A stretch of DNA of 7,565 nucleotides from an uncultured Prevotellaceae bacterium (lineage in GTDB: Bacteria; Bacteroidota; Bacteroidia; Bacteroidales; Muribaculaceae). The DNA lies in NCBI GenBank assembly GCA_946055125.1, contig CAMGFF010000102.1:1-7565 (forward strand), given 5' to 3'. The notes under the pieces were generated by a model. The model did no database searches. It was given only the letters and a program-made list of their open reading frames with translations, and was not told the DNA's origin. The translations under genes and the position numbers were made by a program. Below, piece after piece: positions 1 through 7,214 of the stretch; position 1 is the first letter of the stretch; each line of letters begins with the position of its first letter.

Positions 1-1332
1 GTAGCACAGGCTTCGGCCAAGCCTGTAGCGCAGGCTGGAGTTGGTGCTTTTTTCCCCAACGACCTTTATGGGCTGGTCCACTCTCACTGTGCCGTGGTCG
101 GTGGTTAGCACCACGCGGAAGCCCTTCTCGGCAATGCGCTTGAAAATCTCAATCGTGGCCGAGTGTCGGAACCACGACTCGGTGAGAGAGCGGTAGGCCG
201 CATCGCTATATGCCAGCTCGCGAATCATCTTCGACTCGGTGCGGGCGTGGGAAAGCATATCCACGAAGTTGATTACCAGCACGTTTAGGTCGTTGACCAT
301 GAGGTTGCTGAATTGTGCGAGGAGCTTCTCACCGGCCTGTGAGTCGTTGAGCTTATTGTAGGAGAAGCGGTAGTGCTTGCGGTAGCGGTCGAGAATCGTC
401 TGGATGAGAGGCGACTCATTGAGGTTCTTGCCCTCGTCCTCGTCCTCGTCGACCCACAGCGAGGGAAACATTTTGGCGATGTGAATGGGCATTAGGCCCG
501 AGAAGATGGAATTTCGGGCATATTGTGTGGCAGTGGGGAGGATGCTGCAATACAGCCCGTCGTCGTCGATGGTGAAGTATTCGCTGAGCAAGGGCTTCAC
601 CATGCGCCACTGGTCGAGGCGGAAGTTGTCGATGACGATGAAAAACACCTTCTCGCCTGCGTCGAGCAGCGGGAACACCTTGGTCTTGAAAATCTCGTGG
701 CTCATGAGAGGGTGGCGGTCGGTGGTCACCCACTTCTCATAGTTCTTTTTCACGAATTTTGCAAACTCCTGGTTGGCCTCAATCTTCTGCATCCGCAGCA
801 GCTCGTCCATGTTGGTGTCGGTGCTGGCAAGCGTAAGCTCCCAGTGCACGAGCATGCGATACACCTCGCACCACTCCTCGAATGTGGAGGCGCTGTTGAT
901 GAGCATGCTGATGTTGCGGAACTCCTGCTGATAGTCGAGCGTGGCCTTTTGCGACACGAGCGTGCCCGAGTGCAGGTTCTTCTTAATCGACAGGAGAATC
1001 TGGTTGGGGTTCACGGGCTTAATGAGGTAGTCGGCAATCTTGTTGCCAATGGCCTGGTTCATTATGTTCTCCTCCTCGCTCTTGGTTATCATAATCACCG
1101 GCACCTCGGGGCAGGAGATTTTTATTCTCGACAGCGTTTCAAGACCGCTTATGCCGGGCATGTTCTCATCGAGAATAATCAGGTCGAAATTCGATGTTTC
1201 GGCGGCGTCGAGGGCGTCGCGGCCATTGTTCACGGTCACCACGTCGTAGCCCTTCTGTCGCAGAAACATTATGTGTGGCTTGAGCAGGTCGATTTCATCG
1301 TCGGCCCAAAGAATTGTTCCATTGCTACTCAT
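1..1332 (-). CDS. porX: PorX, response regulator with PglZ-type phosphatase domain, T9SS regulator (3' end outside window)
   Basis: PorX is a cytoplasmic two-component protein that controls type IX secretion. In studied species it works with the kinase PorY, the sigma factor SigP and the motor protein PorL, and its output domain is a zinc phosphodiesterase. Seen here: 444 codons, still open at the left edge; family members are roughly 510-520 residues, so about 70 C-terminal residues are missing. An N-terminal receiver domain (about 1-120) has acidic D11/D12, phospho-acceptor D55 in LDENMPG, T83, and K105 in LIKPV. A helical linker follows, then an alkaline-phosphatase-superfamily PglZ domain with likely metal ligands D235 (VIDNFRLDQW), the threonines of PTATQ (267-269, nucleophile region), D358 and H362 (NFVDMLSHARTE), and D412/H413 (TTDHGT). 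All key residues are present, so it should be active. The ATG start overlaps the sprE stop as ATGA. Its ribosome site probably lies in the GAA/GAG stretch encoding the SprE tail. Confidence 0.95.
   Translation of the reverse strand, partial: MSSNGTILWADDEIDLLKPHIMFLRQKGYDVVTVNNGRDALDAAETSNFDLIILDENMPGISGLETLSRIKISCPEVPVIMITKSEEENIMNQAIGNKIADYLIKPVNPNQILLSIKKNLHSGTLVSQKATLDYQQEFRNISMLINSASTFEEWCEVYRMLVHWELTLASTDTNMDELLRMQKIEANQEFAKFVKKNYEKWVTTDRHPLMSHEIFKTKVFPLLDAGEKVFFIVIDNFRLDQWRMVKPLLSEYFTIDDDGLYCSILPTATQYARNSIFSGLMPIHIAKMFPSLWVDEDEDEGKNLNESPLIQTILDRYRKHYRFSYNKLNDSQAGEKLLAQFSNLMVNDLNVLVINFVDMLSHARTESKMIRELAYSDAAYRSLTESWFRHSATIEIFKRIAEKGFRVVLTTDHGTVRVDQPIKVVGEKSTNSSLRYRLGRSLCY
1329..1332 (-). 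promoter_or_regulatory. ATGA stop/start overlap coupling sprE and porX
   Basis: On the minus strand the last sprE codons read CAA CGA CAA TGA, and the ATG of porX sits inside the last of these. Such four-base overlaps commonly allow translational coupling, so SprE and PorX may be made in linked amounts. A purine-rich stretch (GAAGAAGAAGAGGAA) that codes for the glutamate run of SprE ends about 9 bases before the porX ATG and could serve as its ribosome binding site. The overlap is seen directly; the coupling is inferred. Confidence 0.85.
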
Positions 1333-4220
1333 TGTCGTTGTTCCTCTTCTTCTTCTACTTGTTGTTGTTCTTCTTCTGGATTATTTTCCTCGGTGGTTGG
1401 CTCGGTGGGTTCCTGGGCAGGCTCCTCGGTGGGAGAGCCATTCTCTATCTCGCCGGGCTTACCCTCAAGGAACTCAAAGTATTCCTCGAGCGAGCGGCCC
1501 TCGTTGAGCAGAATCTTAAAGTTGTCCTCGCTTATGAGCACATGGCGCACTTGTGGCGGGATGAGCAGCCCGGCATCCTCCTCGAGCACCGTCTTGTAGT
1601 GGCTCACCTCATCGAAGTTGGCAAATCCTTTCACCACGAGCAGTCCCATTCGGCCGAAGGTCATCTGCTCCAGGTCGAAGTCCTTCACCACAAAGGAGTT
1701 GAAGTTGTGGCGGGCCACTGCAAAGAGCAGCTCGTTGGCTGCGACGGTGTCGGTGGGGTAGGCCAGCACATAGTAGTGCGGGCGGTTCACGTCGGTGGAG
1801 AAAGGCGTGGCGGCAGTGGCGGCAGTGCCGGTGGCGGTGGTGTCGTTGGTGAGGCGAGTAGCCCAAATCATTCCGCGCAAGTTTCCGCTGCCGGCATTGG
1901 GCGTGCGGCCCTGCGCCATCTGCTTGAGTATCGACGAGGCCATGGGGGTCATGTCGGTTTCGGGGTAGCGCTCAAGCATCTCCTTGAGTGTGGCCTTGAA
2001 GTCGTCGTAGCGCTTCTCGGTCACGAAAGAGAGAGCGTTGATAAACATGAACTTGGGCAGAATCTTCGACAGCGGGTAGCGCGTGTTCATCTCCTCGTAG
2101 GCAGCGTGCACCTCGGCGTTGCGGTTGTTGAGGTAGGCATCGTAGGCGCGCTCATACATGGCCTGCTGGTCGCGCTCCATGTTTCGCAGGTTGTCGAAGT
2201 AGTTGGGGTCGCGCATCGCCTGGCCGTAGGGGCTGTCGGCGAAGCCGGCCACTATGAGCTGGCGGTAGTGCTCGGCTCCGGCTTTGTCGCCCATGCGCAT
2301 CGCCATGAGGTAGAGGTTGTAGTAGCTGTCGAGGCGATACTGGTTGTCGGGGTAACGCGAGAGCAGCATGTTGAACTCGGCAATCGAGGCCGGCAGGTCC
2401 TCGAGCTTGTCCTTGAGGATTACGGCCATGTTGTAGAGTCCCTCTTGAATGATGTCGTTGCAGGTGGCGCGTTCCTCATCGGTCTGCGGAATCTGCTTGA
2501 GGTAGTATTCGGCGAAGTGTGGGTCGGAGTCGTTGGTCTTCTCCTTGCCCACGGCGGTAGAGTCGGCGGCGGCAGTGGCGGTGGAGTCGGCGGCCAGGCC
2601 ATCGCCGGAGTCGGCCTCAAACTCGTCCATCGAGAATGTGGCCTTGTTTCGGCGACGCCAGTCGTCCTCAAGCTTTCGGCTGCCCCACTGCTTCTGGAAG
2701 GCCGTCTTGCCGGCGCTCTTGGTGGCGCTGTTGTAGAAGTACCACGACTTGTCGGTGTTCATCTGGAACTCGGTGGGGGCGTTGCTCTGCGTGTTGCCAT
2801 TCTGGTTTCCCTTTGCAGCCTGCTCGGCAAGATACTCCTCGCGGCGGGCGTTCTCGGCCTCCTCCTTTTCCTTCTTGATCAGCTCGTCGGCGAGGCGCTG
2901 GGCCACTTTGCGCTGCTCCTCGGGCGAGAGCTGCGAGAGGGTGAGCAGGGAGTCCTGGAGCTTCACGTTCTGGGCATATACGGCCAGCTCGTCGAGCACG
3001 TCGGAGCGGAGTTTGAGCTGCTTGTAGCCGGCATAGTCCTCACCGATGAGTGGAATGGCCTCGGCATAGCAAGGCTGCGCGTCGGCATAGTTGTGCTGCG
3101 CGTAGTAGATGCCGCCAAGCGTGAGCTGGCTAATTGCCTTGTCGATGCCATTGCGTGTGCTCTTCTGCGCTGCGAGCACATAATTTGATATGGCATTGGC
3201 GGTGTCGCGGCGCGAGAGGTAGAGGTTGCCTATGGCGTAGTAAATCTGGTCGAGATAGTCCTTGTTGCGGTCGAAGCGCGTCATCTTCTTGAGCGAGCGC
3301 ACCTCCTTGTCGATATTGTTGCCCTCGAAGACGGCGCTCTGCTTTATGCGGGCGTTGAAGCGGGTGCGGTAGGTTGCGCCATTGGCCCCGGCCACGCTGT
3401 TGAAGGCGCGGTAGGCGGCGGCATTGTCGCCGGTGGAGGCATAGAGCTGACCCAGCAGGAAGCGCAGGCGCACCTTCTGCGCCCCCTTGCTCCCTTTCAC
3501 TGCACTGGCGAGGAAAGGGATGGCGGTGGTGTCGCGGTGAGTCTTTATGTAGAAATTGGCGGCAGTGAGGTCATATTGAGTGCGCAGCGAGCCACTGGTG
3601 ATTTTGTCGCGCTTAATGTGGGTGAACACGTTGTCGGCCTCGGTGGTCCAGCCCATGGCGCAGTAGCTGCGCACCTCCCACAGCTGCGCCTCGGTGACCA
3701 CCTCGGGCATCCACTTGAAGCGGCGGGCGGTGTAGTGGAAAGTGGCGGCCGAAGCGGCAAAGTCGCCCTTCATGTATTGCGCCTTGCCCATGAGCAGCCA
3801 CGCATTGTGGAGGAAGGGGTTATACTCCTCGCGCTTGAGCCACTCCTTATACTTGGGGTCGCGGGCCTTCTTGGGGTTCTTCTTGGGGCGGCGGGTGATG
3901 CTGTGGAGCTGAATGGCCTTCTGCATCTTCTCGATGGTGCGGTCGAAGCTCCCCTTGGGCCTGGTGGCCTTCTCAATGGCATGAGCCTCGGCGGGGTGGA
4001 TAAGCACGCGGCGGGTGTAGTCGTCCTCGTAGTCGGTTTCCATGGCGTGAAGCTGCTCTATGTAGTTGGTCTCGCCATTGTAGTACACATTGTAGCGTGT
4101 GTTGAAAGCCTGCCAGAAGCGCGACATTGCAGTGTTCTTCTTGGTGCTGCACGAGGGCAGCGCCACTGCAAGCAGCGTGGCAAGCAAGGTGGGGATTATA
4201 TGTCGGCCAAGTCGGGTCAA
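1329..4220 (-). CDS. sprE: SprE/PorW family TPR lipoprotein of the type IX secretion system
   Basis: SprE (Flavobacterium) / PorW (Porphyromonas) is a periplasm-facing lipoprotein required for T9SS function, thought to link the membrane motor and outer-membrane parts. This 963-residue protein begins with a lipoprotein signal whose acceptor is Cys24 (LPSC; Pro at -2 is unusual). The family block FNTRYNVYYNGETNY follows at 39-53. Helical repeats of TPR type span about 135-400 and 570-770. A charged, probably coiled-coil segment lies at 430-475, the conserved WYFYNS and WGSRKLEDDWRRRNK block at 493-526, an alanine/threonine-rich linker at 537-560, and a conserved C-terminal domain (about 810-917). 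The last 40 residues are Glu/Gln/Pro-rich. The start must be TTG: an in-frame TAA lies 15 bases upstream, and the first ATG (residue 31) would lose the signal peptide. The gene follows the permease by 43 bases with no visible promoter or terminator, and overlaps porX by four bases, so co-transcription is likely. It is longer than P. gingivalis PorW and closer to SprE. Confidence 0.93.
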   Translation of the reverse strand: MTRLGRHIIPTLLATLLAVALPSCSTKKNTAMSRFWQAFNTRYNVYYNGETNYIEQLHAMETDYEDDYTRRVLIHPAEAHAIEKATRPKGSFDRTIEKMQKAIQLHSITRRPKKNPKKARDPKYKEWLKREEYNPFLHNAWLLMGKAQYMKGDFAASAATFHYTARRFKWMPEVVTEAQLWEVRSYCAMGWTTEADNVFTHIKRDKITSGSLRTQYDLTAANFYIKTHRDTTAIPFLASAVKGSKGAQKVRLRFLLGQLYASTGDNAAAYRAFNSVAGANGATYRTRFNARIKQSAVFEGNNIDKEVRSLKKMTRFDRNKDYLDQIYYAIGNLYLSRRDTANAISNYVLAAQKSTRNGIDKAISQLTLGGIYYAQHNYADAQPCYAEAIPLIGEDYAGYKQLKLRSDVLDELAVYAQNVKLQDSLLTLSQLSPEEQRKVAQRLADELIKKEKEEAENARREEYLAEQAAKGNQNGNTQSNAPTEFQMNTDKSWYFYNSATKSAGKTAFQKQWGSRKLEDDWRRRNKATFSMDEFEADSGDGLAADSTATAAADSTAVGKEKTNDSDPHFAEYYLKQIPQTDEERATCNDIIQEGLYNMAVILKDKLEDLPASIAEFNMLLSRYPDNQYRLDSYYNLYLMAMRMGDKAGAEHYRQLIVAGFADSPYGQAMRDPNYFDNLRNMERDQQAMYERAYDAYLNNRNAEVHAAYEEMNTRYPLSKILPKFMFINALSFVTEKRYDDFKATLKEMLERYPETDMTPMASSILKQMAQGRTPNAGSGNLRGMIWATRLTNDTTATGTAATAATPFSTDVNRPHYYVLAYPTDTVAANELLFAVARHNFNSFVVKDFDLEQMTFGRMGLLVVKGFANFDEVSHYKTVLEEDAGLLIPPQVRHVLISEDNFKILLNEGRSLEEYFEFLEGKPGEIENGSPTEEPAQEPTEPTTEENNPEEEQQQVEEEEEQRQ

Positions 4221-4228
4221 GTTTTCCT
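4221..4228 (-). promoter_or_regulatory. Ribosome binding site for the TTG-started sprE
   Basis: The minus strand reads ACAGGAAAAC and then TTG. AGGA lies four bases before the TTG codon. Together with the in-frame TAA just upstream and the lipoprotein signal just downstream, it fixes TTG as the start. Confidence 0.6.
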
Positions 4229-4263
4229 GTGATTACTTTAGTGTGAGTGAAGGCAATGGCCTA

Positions 4264-5085
4264 TCAAATCTTTAACGCAGATTTCGGCCGTTTATTGCCC
4301 GCCACGCGGGCCACGGCATAGGCCACGACGAGCATAATCACAATCGTGGCCGAGGCCGGCACATTGAGCACATAGGAGGCAATCAGCCCGGCCACCGAGC
4401 ACACCACGCTCGCCGCCACCGAGAGCAGTGCCATGGGGCGGAAGTTGCGGGTGAAGTTCTCGGCAATCATCTGCGGCATGGTGAAGAGCGAGAGCAGGAG
4501 CATGATGCCAATGAGGCGTATGGTGAGCACGATGCTCAGTGCCGTGAGCACCGTCATGGTGCAATTCACCGCCGCCACGGGCAGGTTCATGGTGCGGGCA
4601 AAGTCGGGGTCGAATGCGCAGGCTATAATCGTGCGGTAGAAGAGCAGGAAAAAGGCCAGCAGCACCGCCAGGAACGCTGCCGAGAGGGCGATGTCGCTCA
4701 TGGTGATGGTGAGAATATTGCCAAAGAGAAAGGAATTGAGCTCGGGCACATAGCCCGGGGTGAGGAAGATGAATAGCGTGCCAAGCGCCATGCCAAGCGC
4801 CCATATCACCGCTATGGCCGAGTCTTGCCGCACCTGCTGCCGCGTCGACAGCCACTCCACACCCAGCGACGAGGCCACGGCAAACACCGCCGCCATGGCA
4901 ATGGGGCTAATGCCGAGAAAATAGCCCAGCCCAAGGCCGCCGAAGCAAGCGTGGGTCACACCGCCGGCTATGAACACCATGCGGCGCGTCACAATGTAGG
5001 TGCCGATAATGGCAGCCGCCACCCCGGCAATGAGCACTCCCAGGAGTGCATTCTGGAAGAATCCATATCCAAAAATCTCCATCAT
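4264..5085 (-). CDS. ABC-3 family metal (zinc/manganese/iron type) transporter permease
   Basis: This is an integral inner-membrane permease of the ZnuB/MntB/TroC (ABC-3) family, which forms the channel of an ABC importer for a divalent metal such as zinc or manganese. The 273-residue product is almost wholly hydrophobic, with about eight or nine membrane segments, the usual length for the family. Recognisable landmarks are N-terminal QNALLGVLIAGVAAAIIGTY, RRMVFIAGGVTHACFGGLG (34-52), DSAIAVIWALGMALG (88-102), LFGNILTI (120-127) and IGIMLLLSLFTMPQMIA (192-208). I place the start at the tandem ATGATG (5085-5080) after GAGGGAAGAAGG. An upstream in-frame GTG at 5124 is less likely because a promoter box overlaps that stretch. 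It is the first gene of the leftward unit. No ATPase or binding-protein gene is in the window, so its partners must lie elsewhere. The metal cannot be told from the sequence. Confidence 0.9.
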   Translation of the reverse strand: MMEIFGYGFFQNALLGVLIAGVAAAIIGTYIVTRRMVFIAGGVTHACFGGLGLGYFLGISPIAMAAVFAVASSLGVEWLSTRQQVRQDSAIAVIWALGMALGTLFIFLTPGYVPELNSFLFGNILTITMSDIALSAAFLAVLLAFFLLFYRTIIACAFDPDFARTMNLPVAAVNCTMTVLTALSIVLTIRLIGIMLLLSLFTMPQMIAENFTRNFRPMALLSVAASVVCSVAGLIASYVLNVPASATIVIMLVVAYAVARVAGNKRPKSALKI

Positions 5086-5097
5086 CCTTCTTCCCTC
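5086..5097 (-). promoter_or_regulatory. Strong ribosome binding site of the permease gene
   Basis: The minus strand reads GAGGGAAGAAGG directly before ATGATG. GAGGGA has a good six-base spacing to the first ATG. This supports an internal ATG start rather than the GTG 39 bases upstream, and it is the clearest Shine-Dalgarno-like site in the window. Confidence 0.6.
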
Positions 5098-5113
5098 AAT
5101 TTTGATTTGCCCA

Positions 5114-5121
5114 CAAAGGTA
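5114..5121 (-). promoter_or_regulatory. Bacteroidota-type -7 promoter box for the permease/sprE/porX unit
   Basis: The minus strand reads TACCTTTG, an exact match to the TAnnTTTG box used by the main sigma factor of Bacteroidota. Transcription would begin a few bases further on, giving a short leader of roughly 20-25 bases before the ATG at 5085. I see no TTG at the usual -33 distance, so this is a half-supported promoter. It is the best candidate for driving all three leftward genes. Confidence 0.5.
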
Positions 5122-5381
5122 CACATTATCTCCGAATTATAAGTTGCGAAATTAGTCAAAAAAAGACCAAATTAGCCGAAAGCAGCCACAAAACTGGTAG
5201 GATTATGTGATTCATGGGGTGAGAAAAAGTGTGATGCAAAAAAATTATGTCTGCAATTTTCGCCGAGAGTGCGTTTGTCAGTAGCAGCACACTTGCAACA
5301 CGGCATTTTTCGGTGGGCGATACAATAAATTAGCCGGCTTTGAGTTATAGTTATTGTAATATTATAATTTTTCTTGACGTG

Positions 5382-6584
5382 ATGAAACGTATTCTTAGCG
5401 CAATAATAGTGACCGTAGTGACTCTGTGCAGTGCAGCCGGGGCAATGGCTCAGAAGAATGAGTTTAACCCGATTACCACCGGTGTGACCTCGCTGGGAAT
5501 CGCTCCCGATGCCCGCGGTGCCTCGATGGGCGACATAGGAGCCGCCACCGAGCCCGATGAGAACTCGCAATTCTGGAACCCCTCGAAATATGCCTTCGCC
5601 TACAGCCAAGCCGGAATCTCGCTGAGCTACACGCCGTGGCTCCGCAAGCTGGTGAACGACATCGCCTTGCTCAATGCTGCCGGCTACTGGAAGCTGGGCG
5701 GCGGCGACAACCAGGCGGTGAGCTTCTCGCTGCGCTACTTCTCGCTGGGCGAGGTGAACATGAACGATGGCGAGGGCAATGTGACCAACACCATCAACCC
5801 CTATGAAATGGCATTCGACCTGGGCTACTCGCGCAAGCTCTCGGAGAGCTACTCGATGGGTGTGGCCCTGCGCTACATCTACTCCAACCTGGGCTTCGGC
5901 GACGCCTCGTCGAGCGAAACCACCAAGGGCGCTTCGGCCTTTGCCGCCGACATCGCCGGCTTCCTCACCACCTATCCCATTATTGGCCGCAATGAGTGCC
6001 AGTGGTCGTTTGGCTGGAATATCTCGAATGTAGGCTCGAAGGTGTCGTACAACGGCGGCAACGACCCCGCTTTCCTCCCCACCAACCTCAAGCTCGGAAC
6101 CACATTCACCTTCCCGCTGGCCGACTACCACAACCTGGCTCTCTCGCTCGATGTGAACAAGCTGCTGGTGCCGGCTCGCCCGCGCCAGGCCGACTACCTC
6201 ACCGAGACCGGTGAGAACGACACTCAGGCCTATGAGGACGCTGTGCAACAGTGGAAGGACACTTCGCCCATCTCGGGTATCTTCAAGTCGTTTACCGACG
6301 CACCGGGCGGCGCAAAGGAGGAGCTGCGCGAAATCAACTACTCGATTGGTGCCGAATACAACTACAACCAGCAATTCTTCCTCCGTGCAGGATATTATCA
6401 CGAGAATGAGTACAAGGGCAACCGCCAGTATTTCGGCATAGGCGCAGGATTCACGCTCAACGTGATTAAGCTCGATGCGGCCTACATGATTGCAACCGCA
6501 CAGAGCAGCCCGCTCGACCAGACGCTGCGCTTCACCCTCTCATTCGACATGAACGGAATCCGCGACCTCCTGGGAAGAAAGTAG
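5382..6584 (+). CDS. porV: PorV (LptO), outer-membrane shuttle protein of the type IX secretion system
   Basis: PorV is a FadL-like outer-membrane beta-barrel. In T9SS it takes secreted substrates from the translocon (Sov/SprA) and hands them to the PorU sortase in the attachment complex, which joins them to lipopolysaccharide. This 400-residue protein has a signal peptide (1-23, cut after AMA before Gln24). The hallmark N-terminal block runs from about 38 to 72, including IAPDARGASMGD, then TEPDENSQFWNPSKYAF. Alternating barrel strands continue to the end, closing with LRFTLSFDMNGIRDLLGRK. The length is normal for the family. I chose the ATG at 5382 because it opens directly onto the signal peptide; a TTG at 5340 would add 14 residues in front and spoil it. 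There is no clear Shine-Dalgarno sequence. The sortase gene porU, a common neighbour of porV in other Bacteroidota, is not adjacent here: upstream is the divergent metal permease. ispF follows after a 123-base repeat spacer. Confidence 0.95.
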   Translation: MKRILSAIIVTVVTLCSAAGAMAQKNEFNPITTGVTSLGIAPDARGASMGDIGAATEPDENSQFWNPSKYAFAYSQAGISLSYTPWLRKLVNDIALLNAAGYWKLGGGDNQAVSFSLRYFSLGEVNMNDGEGNVTNTINPYEMAFDLGYSRKLSESYSMGVALRYIYSNLGFGDASSSETTKGASAFAADIAGFLTTYPIIGRNECQWSFGWNISNVGSKVSYNGGNDPAFLPTNLKLGTTFTFPLADYHNLALSLDVNKLLVPARPRQADYLTETGENDTQAYEDAVQQWKDTSPISGIFKSFTDAPGGAKEELREINYSIGAEYNYNQQFFLRAGYYHENEYKGNRQYFGIGAGFTLNVIKLDAAYMIATAQSSPLDQTLRFTLSFDMNGIRDLLGRK

Positions 6585-6587
6585 AAA

Positions 6588-6699
6588 ACAGATACCGGAT
6601 ATTAGATATTAGATATTAGATATTAGATAACTCCTCACTCCTCACTCCTCACTGATAACTAAAAACTCCTAACTCCTAACTAAAAACTCCTAACTAATA
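6588..6699. repeat. Heptamer array filling the porV-ispF spacer
   Basis: From 6588 to 6699 the sequence divides without a break into sixteen 7-base units. In order they are ACAGATA, CCGGATA, TTAGATA four times (6602-6629), ACTCCTC three times (6630-6650), ACTGATA, ACTAAAA, ACTCCTA twice, ACTAAAA, ACTCCTA and ACTAATA. Two themes blend: units ending in GATA and units beginning with ACT. The unit ACTGATA at 6651 carries both. The 18-mer AACTAAAAACTCCTAACT recurs at 6657 and 6678, an offset of 21 (three units). No terminator is visible. Degenerate heptamer arrays are known from cyanobacteria as short tandemly repeated repetitive sequences; whether this one is related is open. It leaves only eight bases before the ispF start codon. 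Confidence 0.9.
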
Positions 6700-6707
6700 C
6701 AAGGGTT

Positions 6708-7184
6708 ATGTCGATTCGTGTAGGTATGGGCTTCGACGTTCACCGCCTCGTCGAGGGCCGCGAACTTTGGATGGGCGGTGTGAATATTCCCTATCACCTG
6801 GGCTTGCTGGGACACAGTGATGCCGATGTGGTGCTTCACGCCCTGTGCGACGCGCTCCTTGGAGCTGCCGCCCTGCGCGACATTGGCTTCCATTTCCCCG
6901 ACACCGACCCGCGCTACAAGGGCATCGACAGCAAGAAGCTCCTTGTGGAAACCATGCGCCTCGTGGCCGAGAAGGGCTACCGCTTTGGCAATGCCGACAT
7001 CACCATCTGCGCCGAGCAGCCTAAGCTCAACCCTCACATTCCGGCCATGCAGCAAGCCATTACCGCCTGTCTGGACTGCGACCCCGACTGCGTGTCGATA
7101 AAGGCTACCACCACCGAGAAACTCGGCTTCACCGGCCGTGGCGAGGGCATTGCCGCTTATGCCACCGTCCTCATCGAGAAATAG
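6708..7184 (+). CDS. ispF: 2-C-methyl-D-erythritol 2,4-cyclodiphosphate synthase
   Basis: IspF catalyses the fifth step of the MEP pathway: it cyclises 4-diphosphocytidyl-2-C-methyl-D-erythritol 2-phosphate to the 2,4-cyclodiphosphate and releases CMP, on the way to IPP and DMAPP. It is a cytoplasmic homotrimer that binds zinc. The 158-residue product is full length. Metal ligands Asp10 and His12 sit in GMGFDVHRL, and His44 follows the signature GHSDADVVLHA (35-45). DIGFHFPDTDPRYKGIDS and the C-terminal KATTTEKLGFTGRGEGIA signature are intact. The start is the ATG preceded by AAGGG three bases away, a close and weak ribosome site. It probably shares a transcript with porV, since no promoter box is visible in the heptamer-filled spacer. 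No functional tie to T9SS is known to me, although isoprenoids feed carriers for cell-envelope polysaccharides. Confidence 0.98.
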   Translation: MSIRVGMGFDVHRLVEGRELWMGGVNIPYHLGLLGHSDADVVLHALCDALLGAAALRDIGFHFPDTDPRYKGIDSKKLLVETMRLVAEKGYRFGNADITICAEQPKLNPHIPAMQQAITACLDCDPDCVSIKATTTEKLGFTGRGEGIAAYATVLIEK

Positions 7185-7214
7185 ACTTCCCTACTAAACA
7201 AAGATTAACCGGGG

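Larger units (their letters stand above)
5086..5381. other. Divergent intergenic region between the permease unit and porV
   Basis: This 296-base stretch is clearly richer in A/T than the genes. No open frame in it has a family-like product. It must hold promoters for both directions. The leftward one is visible (5114-5121). For porV I found no exact TAnnTTTG box; the A/T-rich run at about 5341-5372 is the most promoter-like part. AAATTAG occurs three times (near 5149, 5170 and 5327), twice as AAATTAGCCG, which could mark a regulator site but may be chance. I see no riboswitch or terminator hairpin. Confidence 0.6.

Noticed and set aside
523..1599. Open frame on the + strand (358 codons) across porX and the end of sprE
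   Set aside because: The product looks like a shadow (serine and cysteine runs opposite the GAA/CAA tail) and it crosses two well-supported genes.
1314..3188. Long open frame on the + strand (624 codons)
   Set aside because: It lies wholly antisense to sprE, whose product has family blocks, a signal peptide and a matching overlap with porX. The antisense product is a Val/Leu/Gly/His-rich string, typical of the shadow of a gene with C/G-rich third positions.
3537..4232. Open frame on the + strand (231 codons) opposite the start of sprE
   Set aside because: It is antisense to the conserved N-terminal region of SprE and has a low-complexity hydrophobic product without a signal or ribosome site.
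5086..5124. Permease start at GTG 5124, adding 13 residues
   Set aside because: The extension is polar and not family-like, a TAnnTTTG promoter box overlaps it, and a strong ribosome site precedes the ATG at 5085.
5363..5372. Possible porV promoter box in the A/T-rich run (TAATTTTT)
   Set aside because: It matches TAnnTTTG only with a changed last base and lies so close to the ATG that almost no leader would remain.
5172..6401. Open frame on the - strand (409 codons) opposite porV
   Set aside because: PorV is certain in the opposite strand; this frame has no recognisable domain and is a third-position shadow.
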